DNA of 64,000 nucleotides, taken from the NCBI GenBank assembly GCA_902760965.1, contig CACWIN010000005.1, positions 1-64,000 on the forward strand. Direction: 5' to 3'. Positions 8,801 through 17,356 of the stretch are shown piece after piece. The notes below the pieces were generated by a model. The model was not told the origin of the DNA and ran no database searches. It saw nothing but the letters and a program-made list of their open reading frames with translations. The translations under genes and the position numbers were made by a program. The stretch comes from an uncultured Bacteroidales bacterium. GTDB lineage: Bacteria > Bacteroidota > Bacteroidia > Bacteroidales > Bacteroidaceae. Position 1 is the stretch's first letter, and each line of letters starts with the position of its first letter.

Positions 8801-10163
8801 ACCCGGACAGATGCTGTTCAGGAATGTTGAATTCTATGACAGCTATGGCCATGACGGCATTATGACCTGCATCCTTAATCACGACCATTTTTCGGATTGG
8901 AGTGTTGACATGACAGCCGATGTTGCAAACATGCTGGTATACAACCAGCCAAAAACGGAGAAAAGCAGTTTTTATGCCACCGTTTATGCCGAAGGCGTCA
9001 TGGACCTGTTGTTTGACCAGACACAAGGACTTTCAATTACAGTGAATGCCCGAACCGCTCCTGGAACCAGACTGGGAATTTATCCAAATTCCGGCACTGT
9101 TGCCGATTATAATTTTCTTACTGTAGTTGACAGGAACGCCGTTACGGTCAATGAAGAGGCACTGAATGCCATATTGCCGGAGAATAAAAAAAAAAGCAGC
9201 AATTTCAGCCTGAATCTTAACATAGACTGCAGCGAGGATGCCCTGGTAGACCTGTCCATAAGCACGCTTACCGGCTTTTTCAGGGGCAACGGCACAATTT
9301 CGGTCAATTATACGCCAAAAGACGGAGTCATGTTGAACGGAATTTACAATCTGAGTCAGGGACAATGCACACTGTCAATCGAGGACCTTATCCGCAAGAA
9401 CTTTACTCTGCTTGAAGGCAGTTATGTCCGTTTTTACGGCTCCCCTATGGACACCGAACTACACCTTCTTACATATCACAACGTAAACTCGGTTTCAATC
9501 TATGACCTGGACCCAAGCGCTTCATCAAGCAACAATGTCCGCGTAAGATGCCTGTTGGGAATAGAAGGCAGCGCATCAGAGCCCAGGCTTACATTTGACA
9601 TTGATATGCCTACAGGCACATCCGAAGAGAAAGATATCCTTGCCAGTGCAACCGCGACCGAAGAACAACGCAACATACAGTTCATGTATTTGCTTGCCAT
9701 AGGTCGTTTTTACACTTACGACGTAAATGCCCAAGAAAAACAGAGCCTCACTCCCAGTGCAATGGAATCTATTGTGAATTCCACCGTGACCGGACAGATA
9801 AACAATCTGCTGTCACAGGTTCTTGACAACGACAAGGTGTCAATATCCAGCAACCTGAGCGCCAGCAGTTACCTGAACAATGATGCTACCAACCTTAACA
9901 ATAAGGAACTTGAAGGCATTCTGGAGGCTCACCTTCTCAACAACCGCCTGTTGGTGAACGGCAGCTTTGGTTACAGGGAAAACACCATCAACAATACGTC
10001 AAACTTTGTTGGTGATATCGATGCCAGATATCTGTTGTACGAAACTCCCCGTCACGATAAGAAACTAAGCATAAAGGGGTACAACAAGAGCAACGACAAA
10101 TACTTCTCCAAAACCACCCTTACCACTCAAGGGGTCGGTCTGGTTTACGAAATGGATTTTTAA
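5817..10163 (+). CDS. TamB-like translocation and assembly module protein
   Basis: Very long envelope protein (1448 residues from the ATG at 5817; the frame is open to a TTG at 5808). It has an N-terminal membrane anchor (about residues 4-25), a very long repetitive beta-rich body with no enzyme motif, and a C-terminal DUF490/TamB domain ending in aromatic beta-strands (GVGLVYEMDF). In other bacteria TamB spans the periplasm from the inner membrane to an Omp85 protein and helps outer-membrane protein insertion or lipid transfer. No TamA/Omp85 partner is in the window. The gene is monocistronic: nqr diverges from it and proS converges on it, separated by a heptamer repeat. I am confident of the family and less so of the exact role. 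Confidence 0.9.
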   Translation: MRFGKILHITFAVLLAVFMAGHLLMNNKKFQHKTAQKIVKVVKSTLDADVTAGSAEFVYPFGIAIDNLTVYDLKKDTLVHVGSAVIRLRPLQLIWNKVNITSIRLLSPSVHLWRDNPQADPNYSFLISGSGNGGGTSKLLKANSILIRNGSIRYDVNDAPQTDTVFNRNHIAINSLNANLSLKAMSQDSLAFIIRKLSLSEHSDFRMTSAKGALTVGKAFAHLTKLQFTTPNSDFNITELFAQAGLVERPNGLPDMDAHFSASVTGSDFKWFFPQLTCMNDRIDMSLDCSGYDNSLSIGSLGLQVQGGIFNMNGSGNILTGQEKLIKGCRDINIHGNFSEELASWLSDQLCGFNYTLPQQLYGLGNGSFNIGFETQNGKIFSDVNLSCQAGTIIGSVKTVDGSYLATLQGNELMLNTITGNNDLGMTDFTANATITGQQNKYSGVFSGNVNSIAYKQYTYNDIAINGSFTPDQVISQLDFSDRNGTVDLDAALNLGGNRSYSLRLLSDSLNLSAYNLTERDSMIVSARLTARINGNDIDQMNGKVSLDSLSYSDSQGSWDLDNLTLSMGELNETTRTVSLFGDFINLSVVGDYSISSLPYTLSRACGDVLPTIGKMLASNFAGNIKNRQNKFVIDAGIDNTDFAKPLLHFPLELKDPARLTLSFNDADSIYSGSLSVPSINVSGESLSQVLLKINSDKGTCNSELTGQYGESDKVDVKASILAFEDIIRGKYTWSNTNGDIRGSAKTLSQFFAYDKKNGLKSMLLIDSTRVYVKNTEWKVSITDIRTDMGKITVNGMNISNIDQMFGADGTISADSSDVLNVYLQNIDLDRTLSKFHANSIMLQGNASGNISLAGLTGHPALYGSFSIDNFSFMDSYHGYLVADCHWDQDNEKIVLSAQMTDPGIENTIISGFYTPQTKNLDVTIDAGHTDLHFLNHWTDGVFKDLSGRALGQLRLFGTLPDLDLEGEAILENGIFVQEAVNTSFYVKNDTLWFEPGQMLFRNVEFYDSYGHDGIMTCILNHDHFSDWSVDMTADVANMLVYNQPKTEKSSFYATVYAEGVMDLLFDQTQGLSITVNARTAPGTRLGIYPNSGTVADYNFLTVVDRNAVTVNEEALNAILPENKKKSSNFSLNLNIDCSEDALVDLSISTLTGFFRGNGTISVNYTPKDGVMLNGIYNLSQGQCTLSIEDLIRKNFTLLEGSYVRFYGSPMDTELHLLTYHNVNSVSIYDLDPSASSSNNVRVRCLLGIEGSASEPRLTFDIDMPTGTSEEKDILASATATEEQRNIQFMYLLAIGRFYTYDVNAQEKQSLTPSAMESIVNSTVTGQINNLLSQVLDNDKVSISSNLSASSYLNNDATNLNNKELEGILEAHLLNNRLLVNGSFGYRENTINNTSNFVGDIDARYLLYETPRHDKKLSIKGYNKSNDKYFSKTTLTTQGVGLVYEMDF

Positions 10164-10191
10164 GCCAATAGCCAATAGCCAATAGCCAAAG
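10163..10191. repeat. GCCAATA heptamer tandem repeat (copy C)
   Basis: Four head-to-tail heptamers: three GCCAATA and a final GCCAAAG. They begin at the last base of the tamB stop codon and end just before the proS stop, between two convergent genes. They resemble the longer array at 35943-35999 in reverse orientation. No hairpin terminator is visible in this gap. Confidence 0.85.
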
Positions 10192-10193
10192 TT

Positions 10194-11675
10194 TTAATAA
10201 GAGCGGGCGAACAGCACGCGGCGAGCAGCAGGCTTGCCACTGTACACATCGGTACCCGGCTCCTCTTTCATACCGAAAGGCAGACAGCGGATAGTAGCCT
10301 TTGTCTCCTCCTTGATCTTGGCCTCAGTCTCGGCAGTGCCGTCCCAGTGAGCCAGAACAAAGTAACCGGCCTCTATCTTCTCCTTGAACTCGTCATATGA
10401 GTTAACCTCAACCATGCGGGCGTCACGCCATGCCTTGGCCTTCTCAAAGATTGCGGTCTGCATCTCGTCAAGCATGTTGGGAATAAGGTTCTCAAGTCCC
10501 TCAAACGGAACAGTCTCTTTCTCCAGAGTATCACGGCGCATTATCTCGCATGTACCGGCCTCAAGGTCACGCATACCAAGAGCAACACGTACGGGAACGC
10601 CCTTGACCTCATAATCGGCAAATTTGAATCCGGGACGCTTGTTGTCGGCATCGTCATACTTCACGCTGATGCCCTTCTTGCGGAGAGCCTCAACCAGAGT
10701 ATCAACCTTGGCGCTTATCTGTGCCAGGTCATCGGCATTCTTATAAATAGGAACAATTACGACCTGTATGGGAGCAAGCTTAGGAGGCAGAACCAAACCG
10801 TTATCATCAGAGTGAGCCATGATCAGGGCACCCATCAGACGTGTTGATACGCCCCATGATGTAGCCCATACGTACTCCAGCTTGTTCTCCTTGTTTATGA
10901 ACTGTACATCGAACGCCTTGGCAAAATTCTGACCAAGGAAATGTGATGTACCGCACTGCAGAGCCTTACCGTCCTGAGTCATTGACTCGATGGTGTATGT
11001 ATCAAGGGCACCTGCAAAACGCTCGGTCTCGGACTTTACGCCACGAACTACCGGAACAGCCATGTAACCCTCTACAAAGTCTGCATATACCTGCTGCATG
11101 CGGCGAGCCTCCTGCTCAGCCTCCTCACGGGTGGCGTGTGCGGTATGACCCTCCTGCCACAGGAACTCTGCGGTACGCAGGAACAGGCGCGGACGCATCT
11201 CCCAACGCATTACGTTAGCCCACTGGTTGCACAGGATAGGCAGGTCACGATACGACTTGATCCAGTTCTTATATGTTGCCCAGATAATTGTCTCGGATGT
11301 AGGACGGACAATAAGTTCCTCCTCAAGCTTGGCTGCGGGATCCACAATGACACCGCTGCCATCCTCAGCGTTCTTGAGGCGGTAGTGTGTAACTACGGCG
11401 CACTCCTTGGCAAAGCCCTCAACGTGCTCGGCCTCGCGGCTCAGATATGACTTTGGTATGAGCAATGGGAAGTATGCATTTACGTGACCGGTCTCCTTGA
11501 ACTTGTCGTCAAGAGTACGCTGTATCTTTTCCCAAATTGCATAACCGTAAGGCTTAATTACCATGCAGCCACGTACGGGTGCCTGCTCGGCAAGGTCAGC
11601 CTTTACAACCAATTCATTATACCACTGCGAATAGTTCTCGCTTCTTTTGGTAAGGTCTTTGAGTTCTTTTGCCAT
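10194..11675 (-). CDS. proS: Prolyl-tRNA synthetase (archaeal/eukaryal-like type)
   Basis: Charges tRNA-Pro with proline in the cytoplasm. At 493 residues with no INS editing domain, it is the short class II ProRS (ProS type 3) common in Bacteroidetes. The class II core is recognisable: [10 protein letters not shown], the [10 protein letters not shown] motif, motif 2 ([15 protein letters not shown]) and motif 3 ([19 protein letters not shown]). An anticodon-binding domain (about 295-400) and the C-terminal ProRS domain ending in Tyr follow. A complete promoter lies directly upstream, inside the end of the esterase gene. Confidence 0.97.
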   Translation of the reverse strand: MAKELKDLTKRSENYSQWYNELVVKADLAEQAPVRGCMVIKPYGYAIWEKIQRTLDDKFKETGHVNAYFPLLIPKSYLSREAEHVEGFAKECAVVTHYRLKNAEDGSGVIVDPAAKLEEELIVRPTSETIIWATYKNWIKSYRDLPILCNQWANVMRWEMRPRLFLRTAEFLWQEGHTAHATREEAEQEARRMQQVYADFVEGYMAVPVVRGVKSETERFAGALDTYTIESMTQDGKALQCGTSHFLGQNFAKAFDVQFINKENKLEYVWATSWGVSTRLMGALIMAHSDDNGLVLPPKLAPIQVVIVPIYKNADDLAQISAKVDTLVEALRKKGISVKYDDADNKRPGFKFADYEVKGVPVRVALGMRDLEAGTCEIMRRDTLEKETVPFEGLENLIPNMLDEMQTAIFEKAKAWRDARMVEVNSYDEFKEKIEAGYFVLAHWDGTAETEAKIKEETKATIRCLPFGMKEEPGTDVYSGKPAARRVLFARSY

Positions 11676-11696
11676 ATCCTAAGTTTTTTCGGAGTG

Positions 11697-11728
11697 CAAA
11701 GGTACTCTTTTTTGGCTATTTGAACAAA
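11697..11728 (-). promoter_or_regulatory. proS promoter (-33/-7)
   Basis: On the minus strand: TTTG (11728-11725), 20 bp, then TACCTTTG (11704-11697). Both elements match the Bacteroidetes consensus with correct spacing. The -33 element lies within the last codons of the upstream esterase gene. The predicted leader is short, about 15 nt. Confidence 0.7.
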
Positions 11729-12846
11729 AGTTGGGCAAATGTATTAAGGTACAGACGCCAGTTGGCCCATACGTGACCGCCGTCTGACTTGTAGAAGGTG
11801 TGCTCCAGACCGCAGTCAGTCATGGTTTTGTCAAGGGTAACAGACTGCTCCCACAGGAAATCACTGGTACCGCAAGCCAGGAAATAGAGTTTTACACCGG
11901 CCTTCTTGAGTGCGGTTATCTGCTCGGCGGTAGAGCTGCCGGCTGCTGACAGCGGGCAGATCCAGTCAAACATGGCGGGATACAGGTTCGTAGCGGTAAT
12001 GGTGTGACCGCCACCCATTGACAGACCTGCAATGGCGCGTGACTCAGGCTTGGCTATAACGCGGAAGTTCTTCTCTATGAACGGCACAATCTCGGTGCAG
12101 AGACTCTTTACGTATGCATCGGCCATAGCGGGATCACGACGGTCAATCTGCTTTTCGGGCAGACCCAGAGGCTGTGCGGCCTGCTGTCCGGGATTACCGT
12201 TAGGCATAACCACGATCATAGGCTGAGCCAGTCCCTTCTCAATCAGGTTGTCCAGTATCTGTGCGGTACGGCCCATTGATGTCCAGGCCTCCTCATCACC
12301 GCCTGCACCGTGAAGCAGGTACAGCACCGGGTATTTCTTGCCACTGGTCTCATATCCGTAAGGAGTATAGACGGTCACACGGCGATTAATTCCCAGAATC
12401 TTGCTGTCATACCAACGATATGTCACGGTTCCGCGCTGATTTGCCTCAAAATAGTTCTCGGTACGCTCTCCGGGCACCATGAGCATATTCAGGTAACGGG
12501 TACCGTCACGCTGAACCATGTAATTCTGCGGGTCATTCACAGATACGCCATCCACCACAAAGTTGTAGGTGTAAATCTCTGGCGAAGGGGTGTCGACCGT
12601 GATTTCCCACACGCCATTCTGCCCCTTTTGCATAGGTACGCCGCTTCCATACGGGTTTTCCATCCAGCTACCTACCAGATTAACAATAGTAGCATAGTTG
12701 GCGTTCAGACGGAAAGTAACCTTGTCGCCTTTAATCTCGGGCGATATTACCTGTTGCCTGCCGCGATTAAAATTACTCAGCTCCTGTGCTGTTGACGGAG
12801 CAATCATGACTGTAGCCAGAATGGCTAATACAAATAATCTTTTCAT
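11716..12846 (-). CDS. Secreted CE1-type carbohydrate esterase (feruloyl/acetyl esterase-like)
   Basis: An exported alpha/beta-hydrolase of 376 residues. A signal peptide (about 1-20, ending STAQ) is followed by an N-terminal immunoglobulin-like CBM48/E-set domain (about 35-125) and an esterase domain related to enterochelin esterase and CE1 feruloyl or acetyl-xylan esterases. The nucleophile is S276 in GLSMGG. H358 in GGHVW and probably D329 complete the triad, and LLHGAGGDE forms the oxyanion region. The arrangement resembles Prevotella Fae1A, so removal of ferulate or acetyl groups from plant xylan is likely, but the substrate cannot be read from the sequence. Confidence 0.85.
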   Translation of the reverse strand: MKRLFVLAILATVMIAPSTAQELSNFNRGRQQVISPEIKGDKVTFRLNANYATIVNLVGSWMENPYGSGVPMQKGQNGVWEITVDTPSPEIYTYNFVVDGVSVNDPQNYMVQRDGTRYLNMLMVPGERTENYFEANQRGTVTYRWYDSKILGINRRVTVYTPYGYETSGKKYPVLYLLHGAGGDEEAWTSMGRTAQILDNLIEKGLAQPMIVVMPNGNPGQQAAQPLGLPEKQIDRRDPAMADAYVKSLCTEIVPFIEKNFRVIAKPESRAIAGLSMGGGHTITATNLYPAMFDWICPLSAAGSSTAEQITALKKAGVKLYFLACGTSDFLWEQSVTLDKTMTDCGLEHTFYKSDGGHVWANWRLYLNTFAQLLFK

Positions 12847-12899
12847 AATAGGTTAATAATTGATTTATGTTTATCCGGTTTTTTAAGCATTGTCATTCA

Positions 12900-12907
12900 C
12901 AAACCTA
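12900..12907 (-). promoter_or_regulatory. -7 box of the CE1 esterase
   Basis: Minus strand reads TAGGTTTG, matching TAnnTTTG, about 53 bp upstream of the esterase start. No -33 element at the usual spacing. The rest of the 12847-13010 gap is AT-rich with nothing else recognisable. Confidence 0.4.
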
Positions 12908-13010
12908 CTAAAATTATTTCATTGTTTATAATGCCAGCGCCAAATAATGCAAAAAACCGATAACATGGTTACCGACAATAAAAAACAATATCTCACGTTT
13001 TATATTAAGT

Positions 13011-14267
13011 ATGACTATATCGGGATTTTTTTACAGGTCCGCCTTTGTTCTGACTGCCCTTATAATGCCACATACGCTCCGTGCCCAATGGTTCGGAAGC
13101 AGATCAGAGCAGATAAACACCCTACGCATGATTGTGGCGGGTGATTGGGAACGCCCGCCTGTAATTGACATGACAACTAACGAGACCATTGAGTTCTCAT
13201 TTGACGAGATGTCCCACCAATACCACCGTTATACATGTTATTTACAGCATTGCGACTCCCAATGGGAGCCGTCCGATATCCTGGAATCCGACTATCTGGA
13301 CGGATTCAATGACCAGCCCATAGATGATTGGCAGAACTCCCTTAATACCACTTTTGACTACACCCATTACCGTCTTACTGTTCCTAACAGCCAGATACGA
13401 CTAAAGATATCGGGCAACTACCGCCTCTCCATACGTGAGGACGGACAAGAGGTGGCATACTTCAGGTTTTGCCTTTCAGAGGGACGCAGTCTGATATCGG
13501 CCAAAGTAAACGGCAATACTGACATAGATTCTTATGATTCACACCAACAGTTGGATCTGGCCATCAATTACGGAAGCCTGACTGTAAGGGATCCATCAAA
13601 GGAACTCTATACCGTAATAATGCAAAACCTCAGGACCGACAATATGGTTACCAATCCTACCCCCACATATGATGCCGGTAACCGTCTTTCCTATGAACAT
13701 AGCAGCCAGCTTATTTTCCCGGCCGGCAACGAATTCCGCCGGTTTGAGGCTGTAAACATGTATGATTTTAATCTGAACGTGGACCGCATCAGCTTTCATG
13801 ACCCGTTCTATCATGCCACGCTTATGCAGGACACGCGCCGGCATGCATACAAGTTTGACTATGACCATAACGGCCGATACCTGATACGTTACAATCAGGC
13901 CAGCGACAGCGATACCGAGGCCGATTATCTGTTTGTACATTTCAATCTGGCCAGCGACAGGCTGACCGGAGGCAAACTGTACATATACGGTCATTTTACC
14001 GGAGGCAACCTTACCTCCAGATATCAAATGGAATACAATGACATTGAAAATTGTTATCAGGCCTCAATCCTGCTAAAACAGGGTGCATATGACTATCAGT
14101 ATCTGTGGGTTCCCGACGGGGCATCGGCCGCGCAGACCAAACCCGCCGAAGGAGATTGGTATGAATCCAAAAACGATTACCTTATCCTGCTCTACTACCG
14201 CCAGCGGGGCTCCCGCTATGACCGCCTCATCTCTGCTTTCCCCATAGCGAGTCCATACGCTCCTTGA
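13011..14267 (+). CDS. Type IX secretion system plug protein (DUF5103)
   Basis: A 418-residue exported protein of the DUF5103 family, now linked to the plug of the T9SS SprA translocon. It has a short signal peptide (about 1-25, ending LRAQ), an N-terminal beta domain with TNETIEFSFDEM and YLQHCDSQWEPSD, a middle domain with NAGNEFRR/HATLMQD-like text, and a C-terminal Ig-like domain (LTGGKLYIYGHF). It likely seals the secretion channel in the outer membrane. Its last 41 bp overlap the end of convergent rarA. No other core T9SS gene is adjacent. Confidence 0.85.
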   Translation: MTISGFFYRSAFVLTALIMPHTLRAQWFGSRSEQINTLRMIVAGDWERPPVIDMTTNETIEFSFDEMSHQYHRYTCYLQHCDSQWEPSDILESDYLDGFNDQPIDDWQNSLNTTFDYTHYRLTVPNSQIRLKISGNYRLSIREDGQEVAYFRFCLSEGRSLISAKVNGNTDIDSYDSHQQLDLAINYGSLTVRDPSKELYTVIMQNLRTDNMVTNPTPTYDAGNRLSYEHSSQLIFPAGNEFRRFEAVNMYDFNLNVDRISFHDPFYHATLMQDTRRHAYKFDYDHNGRYLIRYNQASDSDTEADYLFVHFNLASDRLTGGKLYIYGHFTGGNLTSRYQMEYNDIENCYQASILLKQGAYDYQYLWVPDGASAAQTKPAEGDWYESKNDYLILLYYRQRGSRYDRLISAFPIASPYAP

Positions 14268-15495
14268 TGCGCTGTTCCTGGGCATTGTCCTGGGCCTCCC
14301 AGAACCGGGTGCCCTTGATTTCATCGGGCAGATACTGCTGATTGACAAAATTCCCGGCAAAATCATGGGCATATTGATAATTCTCGCCATAACCCAGGTC
14401 TTTCATAAGCGAAGTCGGTGCGTTGCGCAGATGCAAAGGGACCGGAAGGTTGCCGGTCTCCCCCACCTTGGCCAACGCTGCACCTATTCCCAGATATGCA
14501 GAATTGCTCTTTGGACTTGTGGCCAGATAAACGGTAGCCTCGGCCAGAGGAATGCGCCCTTCGGGCCAACCTATCTTCATAACCGCGTCAAAAGCGGCAT
14601 TTGCAATAAGCAATGCATTAGGATTGGCCAATCCAACATCTTCGGATGCCGAAATGACCAGACGTCTGGCTATGAAAGCCGGATCCTCGCCGGCCTGTAC
14701 CATACGTGCCAGCCAATATAGTGCTGCATCGGGATCGCTTCCCCGGATGGACTTGATGAAAGCCGATATAATATCATAATGCATCTCACCATCCTTATCG
14801 TAAGCAAGCGGATTCTGCTGCAGGCGTTCATTTACCACCTCATCGGTAATTATGACCTTGTCGGAACTGTCAGCTTCAACTACAAGCTCAAGGATGTTAA
14901 GGAGTTTACGTGCATCTCCGCCCGAAAAACGAAGTATGGCGGTAGTCTCACGCAGTTCTATATCACGCTGACTTAATATGGTATCGGTCTTTATGGCACG
15001 GTCCAGAAGCTTGAGCAGGTCATCTTTTTCCAAAGAGTTAAGAACATAAACCTGCATACGTGACAGCAGCGGACGTATCACCTCAAACGAAGGATTTTCG
15101 GTTGTGGCACCAATAAGTGTTATATCACCACGCTCAACAGCACCGAGCAGGGAATCCTGCTGTGCCTTGTTGAAACGGTGTATTTCATCAATAAAAAGTA
15201 TGGGGCTGCCCTTGGTGCGGAACAGAGGATTGCTGCGGGCACGGTCTATGACCTCACGTACCTCCTTTACCCCTGCAGTCACGGCGCTGAGAGTGCTGAA
15301 AGGCAGTTCCAGCTTATTGGCCACTATCTGGGCCAGAGTGGTCTTGCCTGTACCGGGAGGTCCCCAAAGAATAAACGATGACAGCCGTCCGGAGTCAATC
15401 ATCCTACGCAACACCGCACCCGGACCAACCAGATGCGTCTGTCCCACATAATCTTGGAGAGACCTGGGTCTCATTCTTTCGGCTAACGGCTGCAT
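14227..15495 (-). CDS. rarA: Replication-associated recombination ATPase RarA
   Basis: AAA+ clamp-loader-like ATPase (MgsA/RarA/WRNIP1 family, 422 residues) that acts at stalled replication forks. Walker A is GPPGTGKT (45-52), Walker B ILFIDEIHRF, sensor 1 IGATTENPSF, and the arginine-finger region is RPLLSRMQVY. The C-terminal tetramerisation domain has the typical GSDPDAALYWLARM and PKSNSAYLGIGAAL. The 3' end overlaps the plug-protein gene tail-to-tail by 41 bp. The glycosyltransferase gene lies 3 bp upstream on the same strand. Confidence 0.96.
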   Translation of the reverse strand: MQPLAERMRPRSLQDYVGQTHLVGPGAVLRRMIDSGRLSSFILWGPPGTGKTTLAQIVANKLELPFSTLSAVTAGVKEVREVIDRARSNPLFRTKGSPILFIDEIHRFNKAQQDSLLGAVERGDITLIGATTENPSFEVIRPLLSRMQVYVLNSLEKDDLLKLLDRAIKTDTILSQRDIELRETTAILRFSGGDARKLLNILELVVEADSSDKVIITDEVVNERLQQNPLAYDKDGEMHYDIISAFIKSIRGSDPDAALYWLARMVQAGEDPAFIARRLVISASEDVGLANPNALLIANAAFDAVMKIGWPEGRIPLAEATVYLATSPKSNSAYLGIGAALAKVGETGNLPVPLHLRNAPTSLMKDLGYGENYQYAHDFAGNFVNQQYLPDEIKGTRFWEAQDNAQEQRIKERMDSLWGKQR

Positions 15496-15498
15496 AAT

Positions 15499-16383
15499 TT
15501 ATAACAGGCAGATGTAACAGAGTTTGTACAACGAAAAGACCCTGAGTTTGGGGTTGGGGCCAAGAAGGTTTTTTTCCATTCTTTTCTGGAAAAAGGCCCA
15601 GACAATCCTGAACAACCATCTCATTCTCAATCTAATAACCCTATTGTAATGACTGAGCAGCTTGGAACTGTCACCTATCTCCGCCCTATGGTCAAAAGCA
15701 TTCATTACAGCCTGACGGGTCTTATTAAGGTAAGAATCACTGCTTTCAAGCCCCAAATGAGCCATTGGATTATCAATATGAAGTATGCTCACACCTCTCT
15801 TTTCAAGTTCATGACCAAACTGAACATCTTCATAGCCATATCCCACATAGGATTCATCAAACCGGATATCCATGAACACCGACTTGTCTATTAAAAAAGA
15901 GAAAGATGTAAACCTAAGATACGGATTCTTGCTCCTAAAACCGGCAGAGCGCTCATGAGCGGCGTTTTTTTCATATAGATATCTTAGTTCCACGCCCTTT
16001 TGAGGCATTTCGTCAGGATGTATAACACCACCGCATATTACCGATGCCTTGCCGGCCACCTCCATATATCTTTGAAGAAACAGTTTGTCCTTGATTGCCG
16101 AATCACAATCCAGAAACAGCAGTTTGTCATATTTGGACTGGTCTGCCATATAATTACGTATGGCAGCACGGCCTATATTGTGGGGCAATCCAAAAAAACG
16201 GCAGTTCTCATGACTCTCGGCAACAATCCGGTTCTTTTCAAACAACTCCCTGTCAGTAGAACAGTCATCGGCAACAATTATTTCATACGGAATGCCAAGC
16301 ACCAGCCCTTGAAAATGCAGGTCCTTGATCAGTCTTGTGCAGTCCCAGTTAAATACGGGAATGAGTATGGACAGTGATTCCAT
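15499..16383 (-). CDS. Family 2 glycosyltransferase
   Basis: GT-A fold glycosyltransferase, 294 residues from the ATG at 16383. The frame is open further upstream, but that would run into the divergent transporter gene and past the promoter. The N-terminal SLSILIPVFNWD and ADDCSTD bind the nucleotide sugar, LLFLDCDSAI supplies the metal-binding DxD, and the YGYEDVQFGHEL segment is the usual acceptor-side ED motif. The basic C-terminal end may contact the membrane. Substrate unknown. No other polysaccharide genes are nearby. It is co-directional with rarA, 3 bp apart. Confidence 0.85.
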   Translation of the reverse strand: MESLSILIPVFNWDCTRLIKDLHFQGLVLGIPYEIIVADDCSTDRELFEKNRIVAESHENCRFFGLPHNIGRAAIRNYMADQSKYDKLLFLDCDSAIKDKLFLQRYMEVAGKASVICGGVIHPDEMPQKGVELRYLYEKNAAHERSAGFRSKNPYLRFTSFSFLIDKSVFMDIRFDESYVGYGYEDVQFGHELEKRGVSILHIDNPMAHLGLESSDSYLNKTRQAVMNAFDHRAEIGDSSKLLSHYNRVIRLRMRWLFRIVWAFFQKRMEKNLLGPNPKLRVFSLYKLCYICLL

Positions 16384-16405
16384 AAAGTAATTGCTCGTTA
16401 TTTGG

Positions 16406-16413
16406 CAAAAGTA
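16406..16413 (-). promoter_or_regulatory. -7 box of the glycosyltransferase/rarA unit
   Basis: Minus strand TACTTTTG, 22 bp upstream of the ATG at 16383. Two bases away lies an opposite-facing -7 box for the cation transporter, so the two promoters cannot both be occupied at once. Confidence 0.5.
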
Positions 16414-16415
16414 AC

Positions 16416-16423
16416 TATTTTTG
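16416..16423 (+). promoter_or_regulatory. -7 box of the CDF transporter
   Basis: Plus strand TATTTTTG, 33 bp upstream of the ATG at 16457. A TTG at 16391-16393 is a possible -33 element at slightly long spacing (22 bp). Confidence 0.5.
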
Positions 16424-16456
16424 CGAATCCTATAATAACAATAGCCATAAAACATA

Positions 16457-17356
16457 ATGGACAGGCAGAAACAGATATATAAGGTTACGCTTGCAGGCGG
16501 TGCTGTGAACGTGATTCTTCTGGTCTTCAAGTTTGTTGCAGGCATCTTGGGACACAGCGCCGCAATGATAGCCGATGCCATACACTCCCTGTCCGATTTC
16601 ATTACAGACCTTATTGTCCTTGTCTTTGTCTATATAAGCGGCAAGCCACAGGATAAGTCACATGACTACGGGCACGGCAAATATGAGACTTTGGCACTCA
16701 CATTCATAGGGATTGCGCTTCTGACTGTTGCAATAGGCATATTCACAAACGGTGCCCAAAGGATAGCCGCATGGTATCACGGCGAGGAACTCAGGGCACC
16801 CGGAATGTTGGCTTTCTGGGCCGCAATCATCTCTATCCTGCTCAAGGAACTGACCTATCAATATACCATCCGGAAAGCAAGGCAACTCAATTCAACTTCG
16901 ATGGAAGCCAACGCCTGGCACCATCGCAGTGATGCCCTCTCATCCATAGGAACGGCCATTGGAATAGGCGGTGCCGTATTGTTGGGCAAACGCTGGACAG
17001 TACTTGATCCCCTGGCATCATTGATTGTAGGTGCTTTTATCGTCAAGGTTTCATTTGACCTTATAAACAGAGGTATTAGCGAGCTGATGGAGAAATCCCT
17101 GCCCGATGAGATTGAAGATGAAATAATGGCAATAGCTCAATCCGAGCCCGATGTAATCAAGCCGCATGACCTGCGTACCCGCCGCATAGGTAACCGTTAT
17201 GCCATTGAGCTGCATATTCTTATGAGCGGAGACATAACACTCTCCAAAGCCCATGACCATGCAGATTCAATAGAGAACCAGATAAAGGAAAAGTTTGGCC
17301 AGAACACCCATGTGGCCATACACATGGAACCTTTGGAAACAGAGAATCCTACATGA
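16457..17356 (+). CDS. Cation diffusion facilitator family transporter
   Basis: Inner-membrane divalent metal exporter (Zn2+, Fe2+ or Mn2+ in exchange for protons), 299 residues with six predicted helices. The metal sites are visible: DAIHSLSDFITD in TM2 and HHRSDALSS in TM5. The cytoplasmic C-terminal domain ends in HVAIHMEP, typical of CDF dimerisation domains, with HDLRTRRIGNRY before it. The stop overlaps the convergent TIGR02757 gene by 8 bp. The metal cannot be assigned from sequence alone. Confidence 0.93.
   Translation: MDRQKQIYKVTLAGGAVNVILLVFKFVAGILGHSAAMIADAIHSLSDFITDLIVLVFVYISGKPQDKSHDYGHGKYETLALTFIGIALLTVAIGIFTNGAQRIAAWYHGEELRAPGMLAFWAAIISILLKELTYQYTIRKARQLNSTSMEANAWHHRSDALSSIGTAIGIGGAVLLGKRWTVLDPLASLIVGAFIVKVSFDLINRGISELMEKSLPDEIEDEIMAIAQSEPDVIKPHDLRTRRIGNRYAIELHILMSGDITLSKAHDHADSIENQIKEKFGQNTHVAIHMEPLETENPT

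Noticed and set aside
9033..9365. Minus-strand open frames within the tamB gene
   Set aside because: They are shadows of a single continuous 1448-codon frame and have no starts or domain signals.
16384..16602. Longer start for the glycosyltransferase
   Set aside because: It would overlap the divergent transporter gene and cross both -7 boxes; the domain starts at the ATG at 16383.
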